Shown: piece after piece, positions 56,202 to 64,000 of the stretch
Layout: the number at the start of each line of letters is the position of its first letter
Numbering within the stretch: the stretch's first letter is position 1
NCBI RefSeq assembly: GCF_003258835.1
Contig: NZ_NPEV01000015.1
Coordinates: 1 to 64,000, forward strand
From: Rhodobium orientis
Lineage (GTDB): Bacteria > Pseudomonadota > Alphaproteobacteria > Rhizobiales > Rhodobiaceae
Reading direction: 5' to 3'
DNA: 64,000 bases
Notes under the pieces: generated by a model
What the model was told of the DNA's origin: nothing
The model's input: only the letters and a program-made list of their open reading frames with translations
Database searches by the model: none
Translations under genes and position numbers: made by a program

Positions 56202-56738
56202 ATGGCCAAGCTCGATATCATAACCCTGCCCGATCCCCGCCTCCGGCTGGTTTGCGAACCGGTGAAAGAGGTCGACGACACCATTCGCCAGCTCATGGAC
56301 GACATGCTGGAGACGATGTACGACGCGCCGGGCATCGGCCTTGCCGCGATCCAGGTCGCCGTGCCGAAGCGGGTGATCGTCGTCGACGTCGCCGGAAAGG
56401 ACGAGGAGGAGAACCCGATCTGCCTCGCCAACCCGGAAATCCTCTGGAAGTCCGAGGAGACCAAGGTCTACCAGGAAGGTTGCCTGTCGATCCCGGACTA
56501 TTACGAGGATGTCGAGCGCCCGGACCGCATCCGGGTCAGGTTCCTCGGCTATGACAACACCTGGCAGGAGATCGAGGCCGACGGCGTTCTTGCGGTCTGC
56601 ATCCAGCACGAGATCGACCATCTCGATGGTGGCCTCTTCATCGACTACCTGTCGAAGCTGAAGCGCGACCGGGTCGTCAAGAAGTTCAAGAAATACGCCC
56701 GCCAGGACGTCAAGTTCGAAAAGGTCGGCGCGGCGTAA
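56202..56738 (+). CDS. def: Peptide deformylase
   Basis: A 178-residue iron/zinc deformylase that removes the N-formyl group from new proteins. All three motifs are present: [23 protein letters not shown] (metal Cys) and [16 protein letters not shown] (metal His and catalytic Glu). The ATG at 56202 starts the usual [14 protein letters not shown]; an earlier in-frame start exists at 56166. In most relatives def is followed directly by fmt; here 182 bp intervene, containing a toxin remnant. Confidence 0.95.
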   Translation: MAKLDIITLPDPRLRLVCEPVKEVDDTIRQLMDDMLETMYDAPGIGLAAIQVAVPKRVIVVDVAGKDEEENPICLANPEILWKSEETKVYQEGCLSIPDYYEDVERPDRIRVRFLGYDNTWQEIEADGVLAVCIQHEIDHLDGGLFIDYLSKLKRDRVVKKFKKYARQDVKFEKVGAA

Positions 56739-56755
56739 GGCTCCCGGTTCACTGA

Positions 56756-56884
56756 ACATACTGTTTGGCTGTGATGGTGATGGCCATTGCCCGCCACACC
56801 GGCTTTGCCGTTGCGACACGAAACCTCGGTGATTTCGAGGGGCTCGGGCTTGCTCTCGTCGACCCGTTTGATAAACCGGCCTGA
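56756..56884 (+). pseudogene. C-terminal remnant of a VapC/FitB-type PIN-domain toxin
   Basis: Between def and fmt, one frame reads ...VMAIARHTGFAVATRNLGD and then FEGLGLALVDPFDKPA before a stop at 56882-56884. This is the C-terminal end of PIN toxins: the TRNxxDFEGxGxxLVxPF block carries the last acidic active-site residue. The frame is closed by a TGA at 56753-56755, leaving about 42 codons, and no antitoxin or N-terminal half is present. It is a decayed piece of a toxin-antitoxin module. The match is by eye but distinctive. Confidence 0.65.
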
Positions 56885-56920
56885 CCGACCACGAACCGCC
56901 GGGAAGGCGCGCTGCCAGCC

Positions 56921-57853
56921 ATGCCCCTCAAGATCGCCTTCATGGGAACGCCGGATTTTTCCGTGCCGACGCTGGTGGAAATCCTCGGCCAGGGCCACGA
57001 GATCGCCGCCGTCTACACGCGCGCTCCGCGGCCGGCCGGTCGCGGCATGGACGAACGTAAATCCCCGGTACACGAAAAGGCCGAGGCCTTCGGCATTCCG
57101 GTCCGCACGCCCAAGACCCTGCGCGACGCGGACGAGCAGGCGCGCTTTGCCGAACTCGGCGTGGACGCCGCCGTGGTCGTCGCCTACGGACTGATTCTGC
57201 CGGCGCCCGTGCTCGAGGCCCCGGCCCATGGCTGCCTCAACCTGCATGCCTCGCTGCTGCCGCGCTGGCGCGGCGCCGCGCCCATCAACCGGGCGATCAT
57301 GGCCGGCGACGAGGCCACCGGCGTCATGGTCATGCGCATGGAGGAGGGGCTCGACACCGGCCCGGTCTGCATGTCCGAAGAGGTTGCGATCACACGGGAA
57401 ATGACCGCAGGCCAACTGCACGACCGGCTCGCGCGGCTCGGCGGTGACCTGATGGTCCGGGCGCTTGCCGCGCTGGAGCGCGACGCCCTGTCCTGCACCC
57501 CGCAATCGGGGGACGGCGTCACCTACGCGAAAAAAATCGACAAGGCCGAGACACGTATACACTGGACGCGGACCGCCGATGAGTTGCATGATCACGTCCG
57601 TGGCCTCTCGCCATTCCCGGGTGCCTGGTGCGAGATGGCCCGCGGCGGCAAGACGGAGCGGATCAAGGTTCTGCGCACCGAGCCCGCCGAGGGGACAGGA
57701 GTACCCGGAACGCTGCTCGACGACGCACTGACAATCGCCTGCGGTGACGGAGCCATCCGGCTGCTGGAGGTTCAGCGCGCCGGCAAGGCGGCGATGTCTG
57801 CAGAGGCCTTCCTGCGCGGTGCCGGTCTGACGGTCGGCTCCGTGCTCCGGTAA
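56921..57853 (+). CDS. fmt: Methionyl-tRNA formyltransferase
   Basis: A 310-residue enzyme that formylates initiator Met-tRNA using 10-formyl-THF. Visible are the start [15 protein letters not shown], the folate site [20 protein letters not shown] (catalytic Asn-His-Asp region: [10 protein letters not shown], and Asp in GLDTGPVCM) and a C-terminal OB-like tRNA-binding domain. It works in sequence with def. The ATG at 56921 gives the standard N-terminus. Confidence 0.95.
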   Translation: MPLKIAFMGTPDFSVPTLVEILGQGHEIAAVYTRAPRPAGRGMDERKSPVHEKAEAFGIPVRTPKTLRDADEQARFAELGVDAAVVVAYGLILPAPVLEAPAHGCLNLHASLLPRWRGAAPINRAIMAGDEATGVMVMRMEEGLDTGPVCMSEEVAITREMTAGQLHDRLARLGGDLMVRALAALERDALSCTPQSGDGVTYAKKIDKAETRIHWTRTADELHDHVRGLSPFPGAWCEMARGGKTERIKVLRTEPAEGTGVPGTLLDDALTIACGDGAIRLLEVQRAGKAAMSAEAFLRGAGLTVGSVLR

Positions 57854-57871
57854 CAGACGGAGGGGGCCGTC

Positions 57872-58423
57872 ATGACCGAACCCGCCGACCTGATCGTTCG
57901 CGAGGAGCACATCGCCGAGCGCTCGTCCGTGGTCCGCCTTTTGTGCGATGCCTTCGGCAAGATCGACGACGCCCAGCTCACCGAGGACCTGCACCGCGAC
58001 GGTGACGTCCTCGTCGGCCTCGTCGCCGAGGCGGACGGCGACATCGTCGGCTACGTCCTGTTCTCGCGCGTCGTCATCGACACCCTGCAAGGGCCCGTTC
58101 CTGCCGTGACGCTTGCGCCGCTCGCCGTCGCCGAGGCCTATCGCCGGCGCGGCATCGGCGCCGCGCTCGTCGAACAGGGGCTCGGCCGCCTCGCCGCAAA
58201 GGGCGAGGACATCGTCTTCGTCATCGGCCACCCCAGTTACTACCGGCGCTTCGGCTTTTCCTCAGAAGACGCCAAGGCGTTCCGCTGCCCGTGGTCGAAG
58301 GAGGCCGGCGAGGCCCATATGGTGCTGGCCCTGAAGTCCCGCAGCCTCGCCGACAAGGCCGGCAACGTCACCTACAGTCGCGGCTTCGAACGCTTCATTC
58401 CCGCCGGCGAAGCCTCGAGATAA
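57872..58423 (+). CDS. GNAT N-acetyltransferase (YhbS-like)
   Basis: A 183-residue acetyltransferase with the acetyl-CoA loop [15 protein letters not shown] (about residues 90-104) and the following [13 protein letters not shown] block typical of YhbS-like GNATs. The substrate is unknown. It sits 18 bp after fmt and 7 bp before truA, so it is transcribed with the translation-related genes. Confidence 0.88.
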   Translation: MTEPADLIVREEHIAERSSVVRLLCDAFGKIDDAQLTEDLHRDGDVLVGLVAEADGDIVGYVLFSRVVIDTLQGPVPAVTLAPLAVAEAYRRRGIGAALVEQGLGRLAAKGEDIVFVIGHPSYYRRFGFSSEDAKAFRCPWSKEAGEAHMVLALKSRSLADKAGNVTYSRGFERFIPAGEASR

Positions 58424-58430
58424 TCGGATC

Positions 58431-59171
<741 letters not shown>

Positions 59172-59201
59172 AGGGTGCTTCTGCGTGAGGGGACGGCCGC
59201 T

Positions 59202-59291
59202 CTGGATTGCTTCGCTTTGCTCGCAATGACAGTTTTGTTTTTATTTTCAACGTCATTGCGAGGAGGCCGACAGGCCGACGCGGCAATCCAG
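59202..59291. repeat. REP-like inverted pair (copy 3 of 3)
   Basis: CTGGATTGCTTCG...GCAATGAC (59202-59230) is inverted relative to CGTCATTGCGAGG...GGCAATCCAG (59251-59291), with a T-rich spacer TTTTGTTTTTATTTT between. It sits in the convergent gap between truA and the transglycosylase gene. The orientation of the halves is the reverse of copy 2. Confidence 0.75.
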
Positions 59292-59323
59292 AGGCTCCAT
59301 GCGAGGAATTGCACGGGCTTGTC

Positions 59324-60526
59324 CTACCGCCCGCCCAACCTTCGATAGATCTCCCGCCCGGCCCGGCCGGTGACCTCCATGCCGTAATGCGCCTCCGCCC
59401 GCTTGATGCCGGCGCGGGTTCCCTGGCCGACCTTGCCATCGGGTTCCCCGACATTGAAGCCGGCGCGGTTGAGGAGCTTCTGCAGCTCCAGCCGTTCCGC
59501 CCGTGACAGACCCCCGTCATTGGTCGGCCACGGTGTCTGGATCGGCCCGTAGCCGGCCAGCCGGTCGGCGAGGTGCGAGATGGCAAGGGCGTAGGATTCG
59601 GCGAGGTTATAGGAATAAATGGCGTTGAAGTTGCGGAAGACGAGGAACGCCGGCCCGCGCTTTCCGGCGGGAAGCAGCAGCCCCGCGTTGCCGCCATTGC
59701 CGAGCGGGCGGCCGTCGACCTTGGTGAGGCCGCGCTTGCGCCAGGTGGCGATGGAGGCCGTGCGCTTGCGACCCGAGGGGCCGCGATAGCCGTTCGGCAG
59801 CTTCACCTCCCAGAGGAAGGATTCGCCCGGCCGCCAGCCAGCCTTCCTGAGGAAGTTCGCGGTCGAGGCGAGCGCGTCGGGCACGGAGTTGATGAGGTCG
59901 CGCCGGCCGTCGCCGTCGCCGTCGACGGCGAGCCGTTTGTAGGTGGTCGGGATGAACTGGGTCTGGCCGAAGGCGCCGGCCCAGGAGCCGTAGAGCTGGT
60001 CGGGGCGCAGGTGATCGTCGCTGGCAAGCTTCAGTGCCGCAATGAGCTGCTGGCGGAAGAACTTCTGGCGCCGGCCGCCGACGCAGGTGAGGCTGGCCAG
60101 CGCATGCGGGATGTAGAAGTCGCCCTGGTCGCGGCCGTAATTGCTTTCGATGCCCCAGACCGCGGCGACCACGTGGCGGTCGACGCCGTAGCGCCGCTCA
60201 ACGCCGCGCAGCACCCGGTCGTATTTGCGCATCATCGCCTTGCCGTCGCGGATCCGCTGTTCGTCGACGAGGAAGGCCATGTAGTCCCAGATCGGCGTCT
60301 TGTGTTCCGGCTGCTTGCCGGAGAACCGCACGGCCTTTTCGTCGTAGCGGGCGCCGTCGAGCGCCGTGGAGGCGACCGAAGGACTGACCCCGGCGCGAAT
60401 GGCGTCGCGCTTCAGCCCGGCGACGCAGCTCTCAAACGAGGCCGCGGCCGGCCGCGCCACGGCCAGTACGGCCAGGGCGAGGGCAAGCGTCAGGCTGGTG
60501 CGTCGGGTTGTCGGTCGGCCGGGCAT
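59324..60526 (-). CDS. Lytic murein transglycosylase, MltB type, with peptidoglycan-binding domain
   Basis: A 400-residue exported enzyme. It has a Sec signal (residues 1 to about 29), an SLT_2 catalytic domain with the Glu in VVAAVWGIESNYGRDQG, and the GSWAGAFGQTQFIPTTY and DGDGRRDLINSVPDALAS blocks. A C-terminal PG_binding_1 domain (LNRAGFNVGEPDGKVGQGTRAG) follows. It cleaves glycan strands to 1,6-anhydromuropeptides in the periplasm. No lipobox is seen, so it is a soluble relative of MltB. Confidence 0.92.
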   Translation of the reverse strand: MPGRPTTRRTSLTLALALAVLAVARPAAASFESCVAGLKRDAIRAGVSPSVASTALDGARYDEKAVRFSGKQPEHKTPIWDYMAFLVDEQRIRDGKAMMRKYDRVLRGVERRYGVDRHVVAAVWGIESNYGRDQGDFYIPHALASLTCVGGRRQKFFRQQLIAALKLASDDHLRPDQLYGSWAGAFGQTQFIPTTYKRLAVDGDGDGRRDLINSVPDALASTANFLRKAGWRPGESFLWEVKLPNGYRGPSGRKRTASIATWRKRGLTKVDGRPLGNGGNAGLLLPAGKRGPAFLVFRNFNAIYSYNLAESYALAISHLADRLAGYGPIQTPWPTNDGGLSRAERLELQKLLNRAGFNVGEPDGKVGQGTRAGIKRAEAHYGMEVTGRAGREIYRRLGGR

Positions 60527-60665
60527 CCCCTTCTCCGCGAATCATCCGTATTTGTCCGACTATGGCATCGCTTTGAGGCAGGTAAAGGGGCAGGCGCGAT
60601 GGCGCGCGGTTGCGGCCGTGTGCGGCCATTCACATTCCCGTGTGTATGGAACGGTGTCGGCGCGG

Positions 60666-61265
60666 TCAGGTAATGCCGACCATCTGGCCGATCAGCTCGC
60701 TGAGGAAGAGGCCGAGCACGAAGTCGAGGGCGACGAGGCCGACGACGACAGAGGTCTGCCCGCCCAGCGCCGCCTTCGTCACCACATAGCGATAGCGCAG
60801 CACGATGCCGACGGCGATCAGCGTCAAAAGCATCATCATCTGGCCGGACGCAATGCCGAGCGCGTAGAGGATCTGCGGCAGCGCGTAAGGGACAAGGGCG
60901 ATGACGCTGGTCCAGTTGCGGGCGACGATCAGCGGGATGTAGCGCTGGGAAAAGCCGAGCGGTCCGGCGATCGCAGCCGCGACGAGCGGAAAGGCGATCC
61001 AGTCGACGGCGATGCCGAGCGCGCTGACGGTAAAGAACAGGCCGTCGGGAAAGTCCGCCGCCGTCACCGGCAGCATCTCGATGCTGACGGCGCGCTGGGC
61101 GAGCAGCGTCGGGAGATAGAGCGGCAGCATCAGGAGGATCGCGCCGAAGGAGCGCCAGAACCCGTCGATGCTGACGTCGAAGGCCCGCATGCCGGCCTCC
61201 TTGCCCTTCATCAGAAGCCAGGCGCCGGTCAGCGAGCGGGCAATCTCCTCAAGCGTCAGCATCAA
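60666..61265 (-). CDS. Conserved membrane protein of unknown function
   Basis: A 199-residue protein with about five hydrophobic segments (around residues 38-58, 76-93, 95-110, 118-138 and 175-195). I recognise no family motif. The start ATG at 61265 overlaps the dapE stop (ATGA-like), indicating translational coupling to dapE. The N-terminal 30 residues ([20 protein letters not shown]) look cytoplasmic and amphipathic. It is probably a small inner-membrane protein; a transport role cannot be supported. Confidence 0.75.
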   Translation of the reverse strand: MMLTLEEIARSLTGAWLLMKGKEAGMRAFDVSIDGFWRSFGAILLMLPLYLPTLLAQRAVSIEMLPVTAADFPDGLFFTVSALGIAVDWIAFPLVAAAIAGPLGFSQRYIPLIVARNWTSVIALVPYALPQILYALGIASGQMMMLLTLIAVGIVLRYRYVVTKAALGGQTSVVVGLVALDFVLGLFLSELIGQMVGIT

Positions 61266-62458
61266 CGCCCGTTTCCGTTCGCCGTGGCAAAGAAGCCGTC
61301 AAGGAAGCGCTCGTAGATCGCCGACAGCCGGTCGAGGTCGGCGGTCGGCACGCGCTCGTCGACCTGGTGCATGGTCTGGCCGACAAGGCCGAACTCCACC
61401 ACCGGGCAGACATCCTTGATGAAGCGGGCGTCCGACGTGCCGCCATTGGTGGAAAGTTCCGGCCGCCGGCCGGTAACCTCGGCAATCGCATCGGACAGGG
61501 TGCGGATGAGGTCCGTTGCCTCGGTCCGAAAGACGTCGCTGACGGCCGGCTCGAAGACAAGGTCATAGCGGATGCTGTTGCCGGCCGCCGCATCGAGTTT
61601 TTCGGACAACCAGGCTTTCAGGTGCTCGGCCGTCCAGGTGTCGTTGAAGCGGATGTTGAAGCGCGCCGTCGCCCTGGCCGGAATGACGTTGAACGCGGAA
61701 TTGCCGACGTCGATGGAGGTAACCTCCAGGTTCGAGGGCTGGAAATGTTCCGTGCCGCCGTCGAGCGGCTCGCCGATCAGCGCGTCGACAAGGCGGACGA
61801 TGCCGGGGATCGGATTGTCGGCGAGATGCTGGTAGGCGGCATGGCCCTGCGTGCCCGTCACCGTCAGCGTCGCCGACAGGCTGCCGCGTCGGCCGATCTT
61901 GATGGCATCGCCGAGCGTTTGCGGATTGGTCGGCTCGCCGACGATGGCCGCATCGAAGGCCTCGCCGCGCGCCGTGCACCAGTCGAGAAGCTTGCGCGTA
62001 CCGTTGACGGCCGGGCCTTCCTCGTCGCCGGTGATGAGAAACGAGATCGAGCCGGCAAAGCTGTCGCCGGTCCGCTCCAGGAACCGAAGGGCGGCGGCCA
62101 GGAACGCGGCGATGCCGCCCTTCATGTCGACGGCACCGCGCCCGAACAGCACGCCGTCGACGATCGTTCCAGCGAACGGATCGTGGCTCCAGTGCGCCGC
62201 ATCGCCGACCGGTACCACGTCGGTGTGACCGGCGAAGGTGAGGTGCGGCGTGCCGCTGCCGATCCGCGCATAGAGGTTTTCCACGTCCGGCGTGCCCTCT
62301 TCGGAAAACACCATCCGGTGGACCTCGAAGCCGGCTGCCGACAGCACGTCGTCCAGATAGGCAAGCGCGCCGCCCTCCTCGGGCGTGACTGACGGGCAGG
62401 CCAGCAAGTCGCGGGCAAGGCGGATCGGGTCGGTCGTCGGTGCGGCGGTATCGGTCAT
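61262..62458 (-). CDS. dapE: Succinyl-diaminopimelate desuccinylase
   Basis: A 398-residue M20 zinc peptidase-family enzyme acting in lysine and diaminopimelate synthesis. The metal and catalytic blocks are seen: [12 protein letters not shown] (His), [15 protein letters not shown] (Asp), [13 protein letters not shown] (Glu pair), and the C-terminal [14 protein letters not shown] and [14 protein letters not shown]. It hydrolyses N-succinyl-LL-DAP to LL-DAP. The gene keeps the usual closeness to truA but in opposite orientation, separated by the transglycosylase and the membrane protein gene. Confidence 0.93.
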   Translation of the reverse strand: MTDTAAPTTDPIRLARDLLACPSVTPEEGGALAYLDDVLSAAGFEVHRMVFSEEGTPDVENLYARIGSGTPHLTFAGHTDVVPVGDAAHWSHDPFAGTIVDGVLFGRGAVDMKGGIAAFLAAALRFLERTGDSFAGSISFLITGDEEGPAVNGTRKLLDWCTARGEAFDAAIVGEPTNPQTLGDAIKIGRRGSLSATLTVTGTQGHAAYQHLADNPIPGIVRLVDALIGEPLDGGTEHFQPSNLEVTSIDVGNSAFNVIPARATARFNIRFNDTWTAEHLKAWLSEKLDAAAGNSIRYDLVFEPAVSDVFRTEATDLIRTLSDAIAEVTGRRPELSTNGGTSDARFIKDVCPVVEFGLVGQTMHQVDERVPTADLDRLSAIYERFLDGFFATANGNGR

Positions 62459-62751
62459 GAAGGCTCGTCGGTCTTTTTTCAGCAGATGAGCATTTAGAGC
62501 ACTTGGCCCCGATATTGAAGCGATTCCGCTGCAAGCTGCGGCCAGTCCTGCGGCGGCAAAACGTCTGGCCAGGCCGTCATTGCCGCCCGATCACCTTTGT
62601 GCACGGCCTTTGCCGTGGTTTCTCCCCCGCTTTTTCGGGGTCGGTACATCTTGCAGGTGCACGAATTGTTCGTCTTTTCGCGGTTCAATTCGCCGGTTGA
62701 CCTTGCGCGGCCCGCTAACCGCCGCGGGCGCTTTGCTAGGGGGACCGCCTT

Positions 62752-63900
62752 TTGGACGAGACGACGAACGAGACTGCTGCGCCAGCGCCCGGCACGCGGT
62801 GGGGGTCGGCGATCGCCCGCGAATGGATGCTGGGGGCGGCGGCCATCACCTGCGGCATCTTCCTCGTCTATGGCGAAACCCTCTTTCCCGACCTGTCCGA
62901 TCCTGCTTCCCTCTTCGCCCTCTCGGCCTGGCTGTTCGCCGTCGTCCTCGGCTCCGCCCTCGGCGTCGTCCGCCACGCCGAGCATGTCTCGGAGCGGCTC
63001 GGCGAGCCCTACGGCACGCTGGTGCTGACCCTCGCCATCGCTGCCATCGAGGTCATGAGCATCACTGCGGTGATGATGCATGGCGACAACAATCCGACCC
63101 TCGTCCGCGACACCCTCTTTTCGGTCACCATGATCTTCATGGCCGGCATGGTCGGCATCTCCCTGCTTCTCGGCGCCATCCGCCACCGCGAACAGAGCTT
63201 CAGCCTGCAGGGCGCCAACGCCTATCTCGGGCTGATCGTGCCGCTGGCCGTCTTCAGCCTCGTCCTGCCGGACTTCACCCGCTCCACCTCCGGCCCGACC
63301 CTGACGCCCGCGCAGCAGCTCATGGTCGGCGCCATGGCCGCCGGGCTTTACATTGTCTTTCTCTTTATCCAGACCGGCAGGCACCGGGATTATTTCGCCC
63401 AGCCGGAGCCCGACGGCGACGGCCACGGCGCCGAGGGACATGTGTCGCCGCCGCTGCTGCCGCACGTCATCCTGCTGCTCGCCTATGTCGTGCCAGTCGT
63501 CTTCCTCGTCGAACAGCTTGCCCGGCCGATCGACTACGTGATCGAGACCGCCGGCGCGCCGCACATCATCGGCGGCGTCATCGTCGCCATCCTGGTCACC
63601 ACACCGGAGGCCATCGGCGGCGTCAAGGCGGCGCTCCGCAACCGTTTGCAGATCTCGGTCAACGTCTTCCTCGGCTCGGTGCTGGCGACCATCGGTCTGA
63701 CCGTTCCGATCATGCTGGTGGTGTCCAACCTGATCGGCCTCGATCTGGTGCTCGGCCTGCAGTCGACGGAGATGGTGATGCTGCTCCTGGTGCTGGCGGT
63801 CAACGTCATCACCTTTTCCAGCGGCCGCACCAACCTTCTGCAGGGCGCCGTCCATCTGCTGCTGTTCCTGGCCTTCCTGTTTCTCCTCTTCCAGAACTGA
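62752..63900 (+). CDS. Calcium/proton antiporter (ionic transporter y4hA type)
   Basis: A 382-residue CaCA-superfamily membrane protein with about eleven hydrophobic segments in two halves. The ion-binding repeats are LAIAAIEVMSITAVMMHG in the first half and VTTPEAIGGVKAALRNR in the second. Members of the y4hA/ChaA group exchange Ca2+ or Na+ for protons. The start is TTG at 62752, with an AGGGGGA site upstream. A His/Gly-rich cytoplasmic loop (GDGHGAEGHV) lies near the middle. Confidence 0.85.
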   Translation: MDETTNETAAPAPGTRWGSAIAREWMLGAAAITCGIFLVYGETLFPDLSDPASLFALSAWLFAVVLGSALGVVRHAEHVSERLGEPYGTLVLTLAIAAIEVMSITAVMMHGDNNPTLVRDTLFSVTMIFMAGMVGISLLLGAIRHREQSFSLQGANAYLGLIVPLAVFSLVLPDFTRSTSGPTLTPAQQLMVGAMAAGLYIVFLFIQTGRHRDYFAQPEPDGDGHGAEGHVSPPLLPHVILLLAYVVPVVFLVEQLARPIDYVIETAGAPHIIGGVIVAILVTTPEAIGGVKAALRNRLQISVNVFLGSVLATIGLTVPIMLVVSNLIGLDLVLGLQSTEMVMLLLVLAVNVITFSSGRTNLLQGAVHLLLFLAFLFLLFQN

Positions 63901-64000
63901 AAACGCCTTTCGAAACCGTTTGTTGAGGCCTTGGCGATAGGGTGTCGGCATATTTTGCGCGTCGCACGGATGCCGGTGCGACAGGAATTCGAGTCAAGGC

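Noticed and set aside
62602-62640. Small hairpins CACGGC/GCCGTG and CCCC/GGGG between dapE and the antiporter gene
   Set aside because: Short stems expected by chance in GC-rich DNA; no U-run and no link to a gene end.
63961-63982. Hairpin GTCGCAC...GTGCGAC at the window end as a terminator
   Set aside because: Stem of only 7 bp, no U-run, and the downstream context is cut off by the window edge.

Overview
The window is about 64 kb of GC-rich DNA (roughly 65 percent by eye) with short intergenic gaps, many ATGA or GTGA stop/start overlaps, and gene families and gene orders typical of Hyphomicrobiales (Alphaproteobacteria). The best markers are the cpa/tad pilus locus followed by a leucyl aminopeptidase, a small MarR protein and an NlpC/P60 protein; the rmuC, def, fmt, truA, dapE neighbourhood; a fused L-carnitine dehydrogenase/thioesterase; and TIGR02281-type aspartic protease and y4hA-type antiporter genes. 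I cannot name a genus. No rRNA, tRNA or CRISPR array was seen.

Layout. 1-147: end of an IS transposase. 180-10781 (minus strand): a nitrous oxide respiration operon of the Sec-dependent, clade II type (nosZ, two diheme cytochromes c, a NosB-like membrane protein, nosD, nosG, nosH, nosF, nosL, nosY). 11525-13646: a UbiE-type methyltransferase and a patatin-like lipoprotein. 13810-22632: a catabolic locus with a PrpF-like isomerase, a GlxA/CdhR-like regulator, a BKACE (DUF849) enzyme, fused carnitine dehydrogenase/thioesterase, an MttB-family methyltransferase, an iron alcohol dehydrogenase and an enolase-superfamily enzyme. 23235-29172: a peptide-type (Dpp/Opp) ABC importer with a fused double ATPase. 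29289-38498: housekeeping genes (glucokinase, HrpB, aspartic protease, phosphomannomutase/phosphoglucomutase, deacetylase-family amidohydrolase, HAD phosphatase, PhnD-like binding protein). 38550-50892: a complete Tad/Flp pilus locus. 51021-63900: aminopeptidase, MarR, NlpC/P60, 2-hydroxyacid dehydrogenase, rmuC, a PIN-toxin remnant between def and fmt, GNAT, truA, lytic transglycosylase, dapE and a Ca2+/H+ antiporter.

How the parts work together. In the nos operon NosZ reduces N2O in the periplasm. NosG/NosH and the two cytochromes are the likely electron route, NosD/F/Y and NosL supply copper and sulfur to the CuZ site, and no nosR is present in the window. In the carnitine locus the dehydrogenase makes 3-dehydrocarnitine, the BKACE enzyme cleaves it with acetyl-CoA to betainyl-CoA plus acetoacetate, and the fused thioesterase releases glycine betaine. 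The adjacent MttB homologue could then demethylate betaine or a related quaternary amine. A 21-bp-spaced direct repeat between the regulator and the BKACE gene looks like its operator. In the Tad locus the pilin Flp, prepilin peptidase CpaA, secretin CpaC with CpaB/CpaD, ATPases CpaE/CpaF, TadB/TadC platform, TadD and two TadE-like minor pilins form an adhesive pilus; CtrA-like boxes lie at several of its promoters.

The most distinctive observations are the clade II nos operon next to an IS end, the carnitine/MttB/peptide-transporter island with its candidate operator, REP-like inverted pairs found only in three convergent intergenic gaps, and a VapC-like toxin remnant inside the def-fmt interval.
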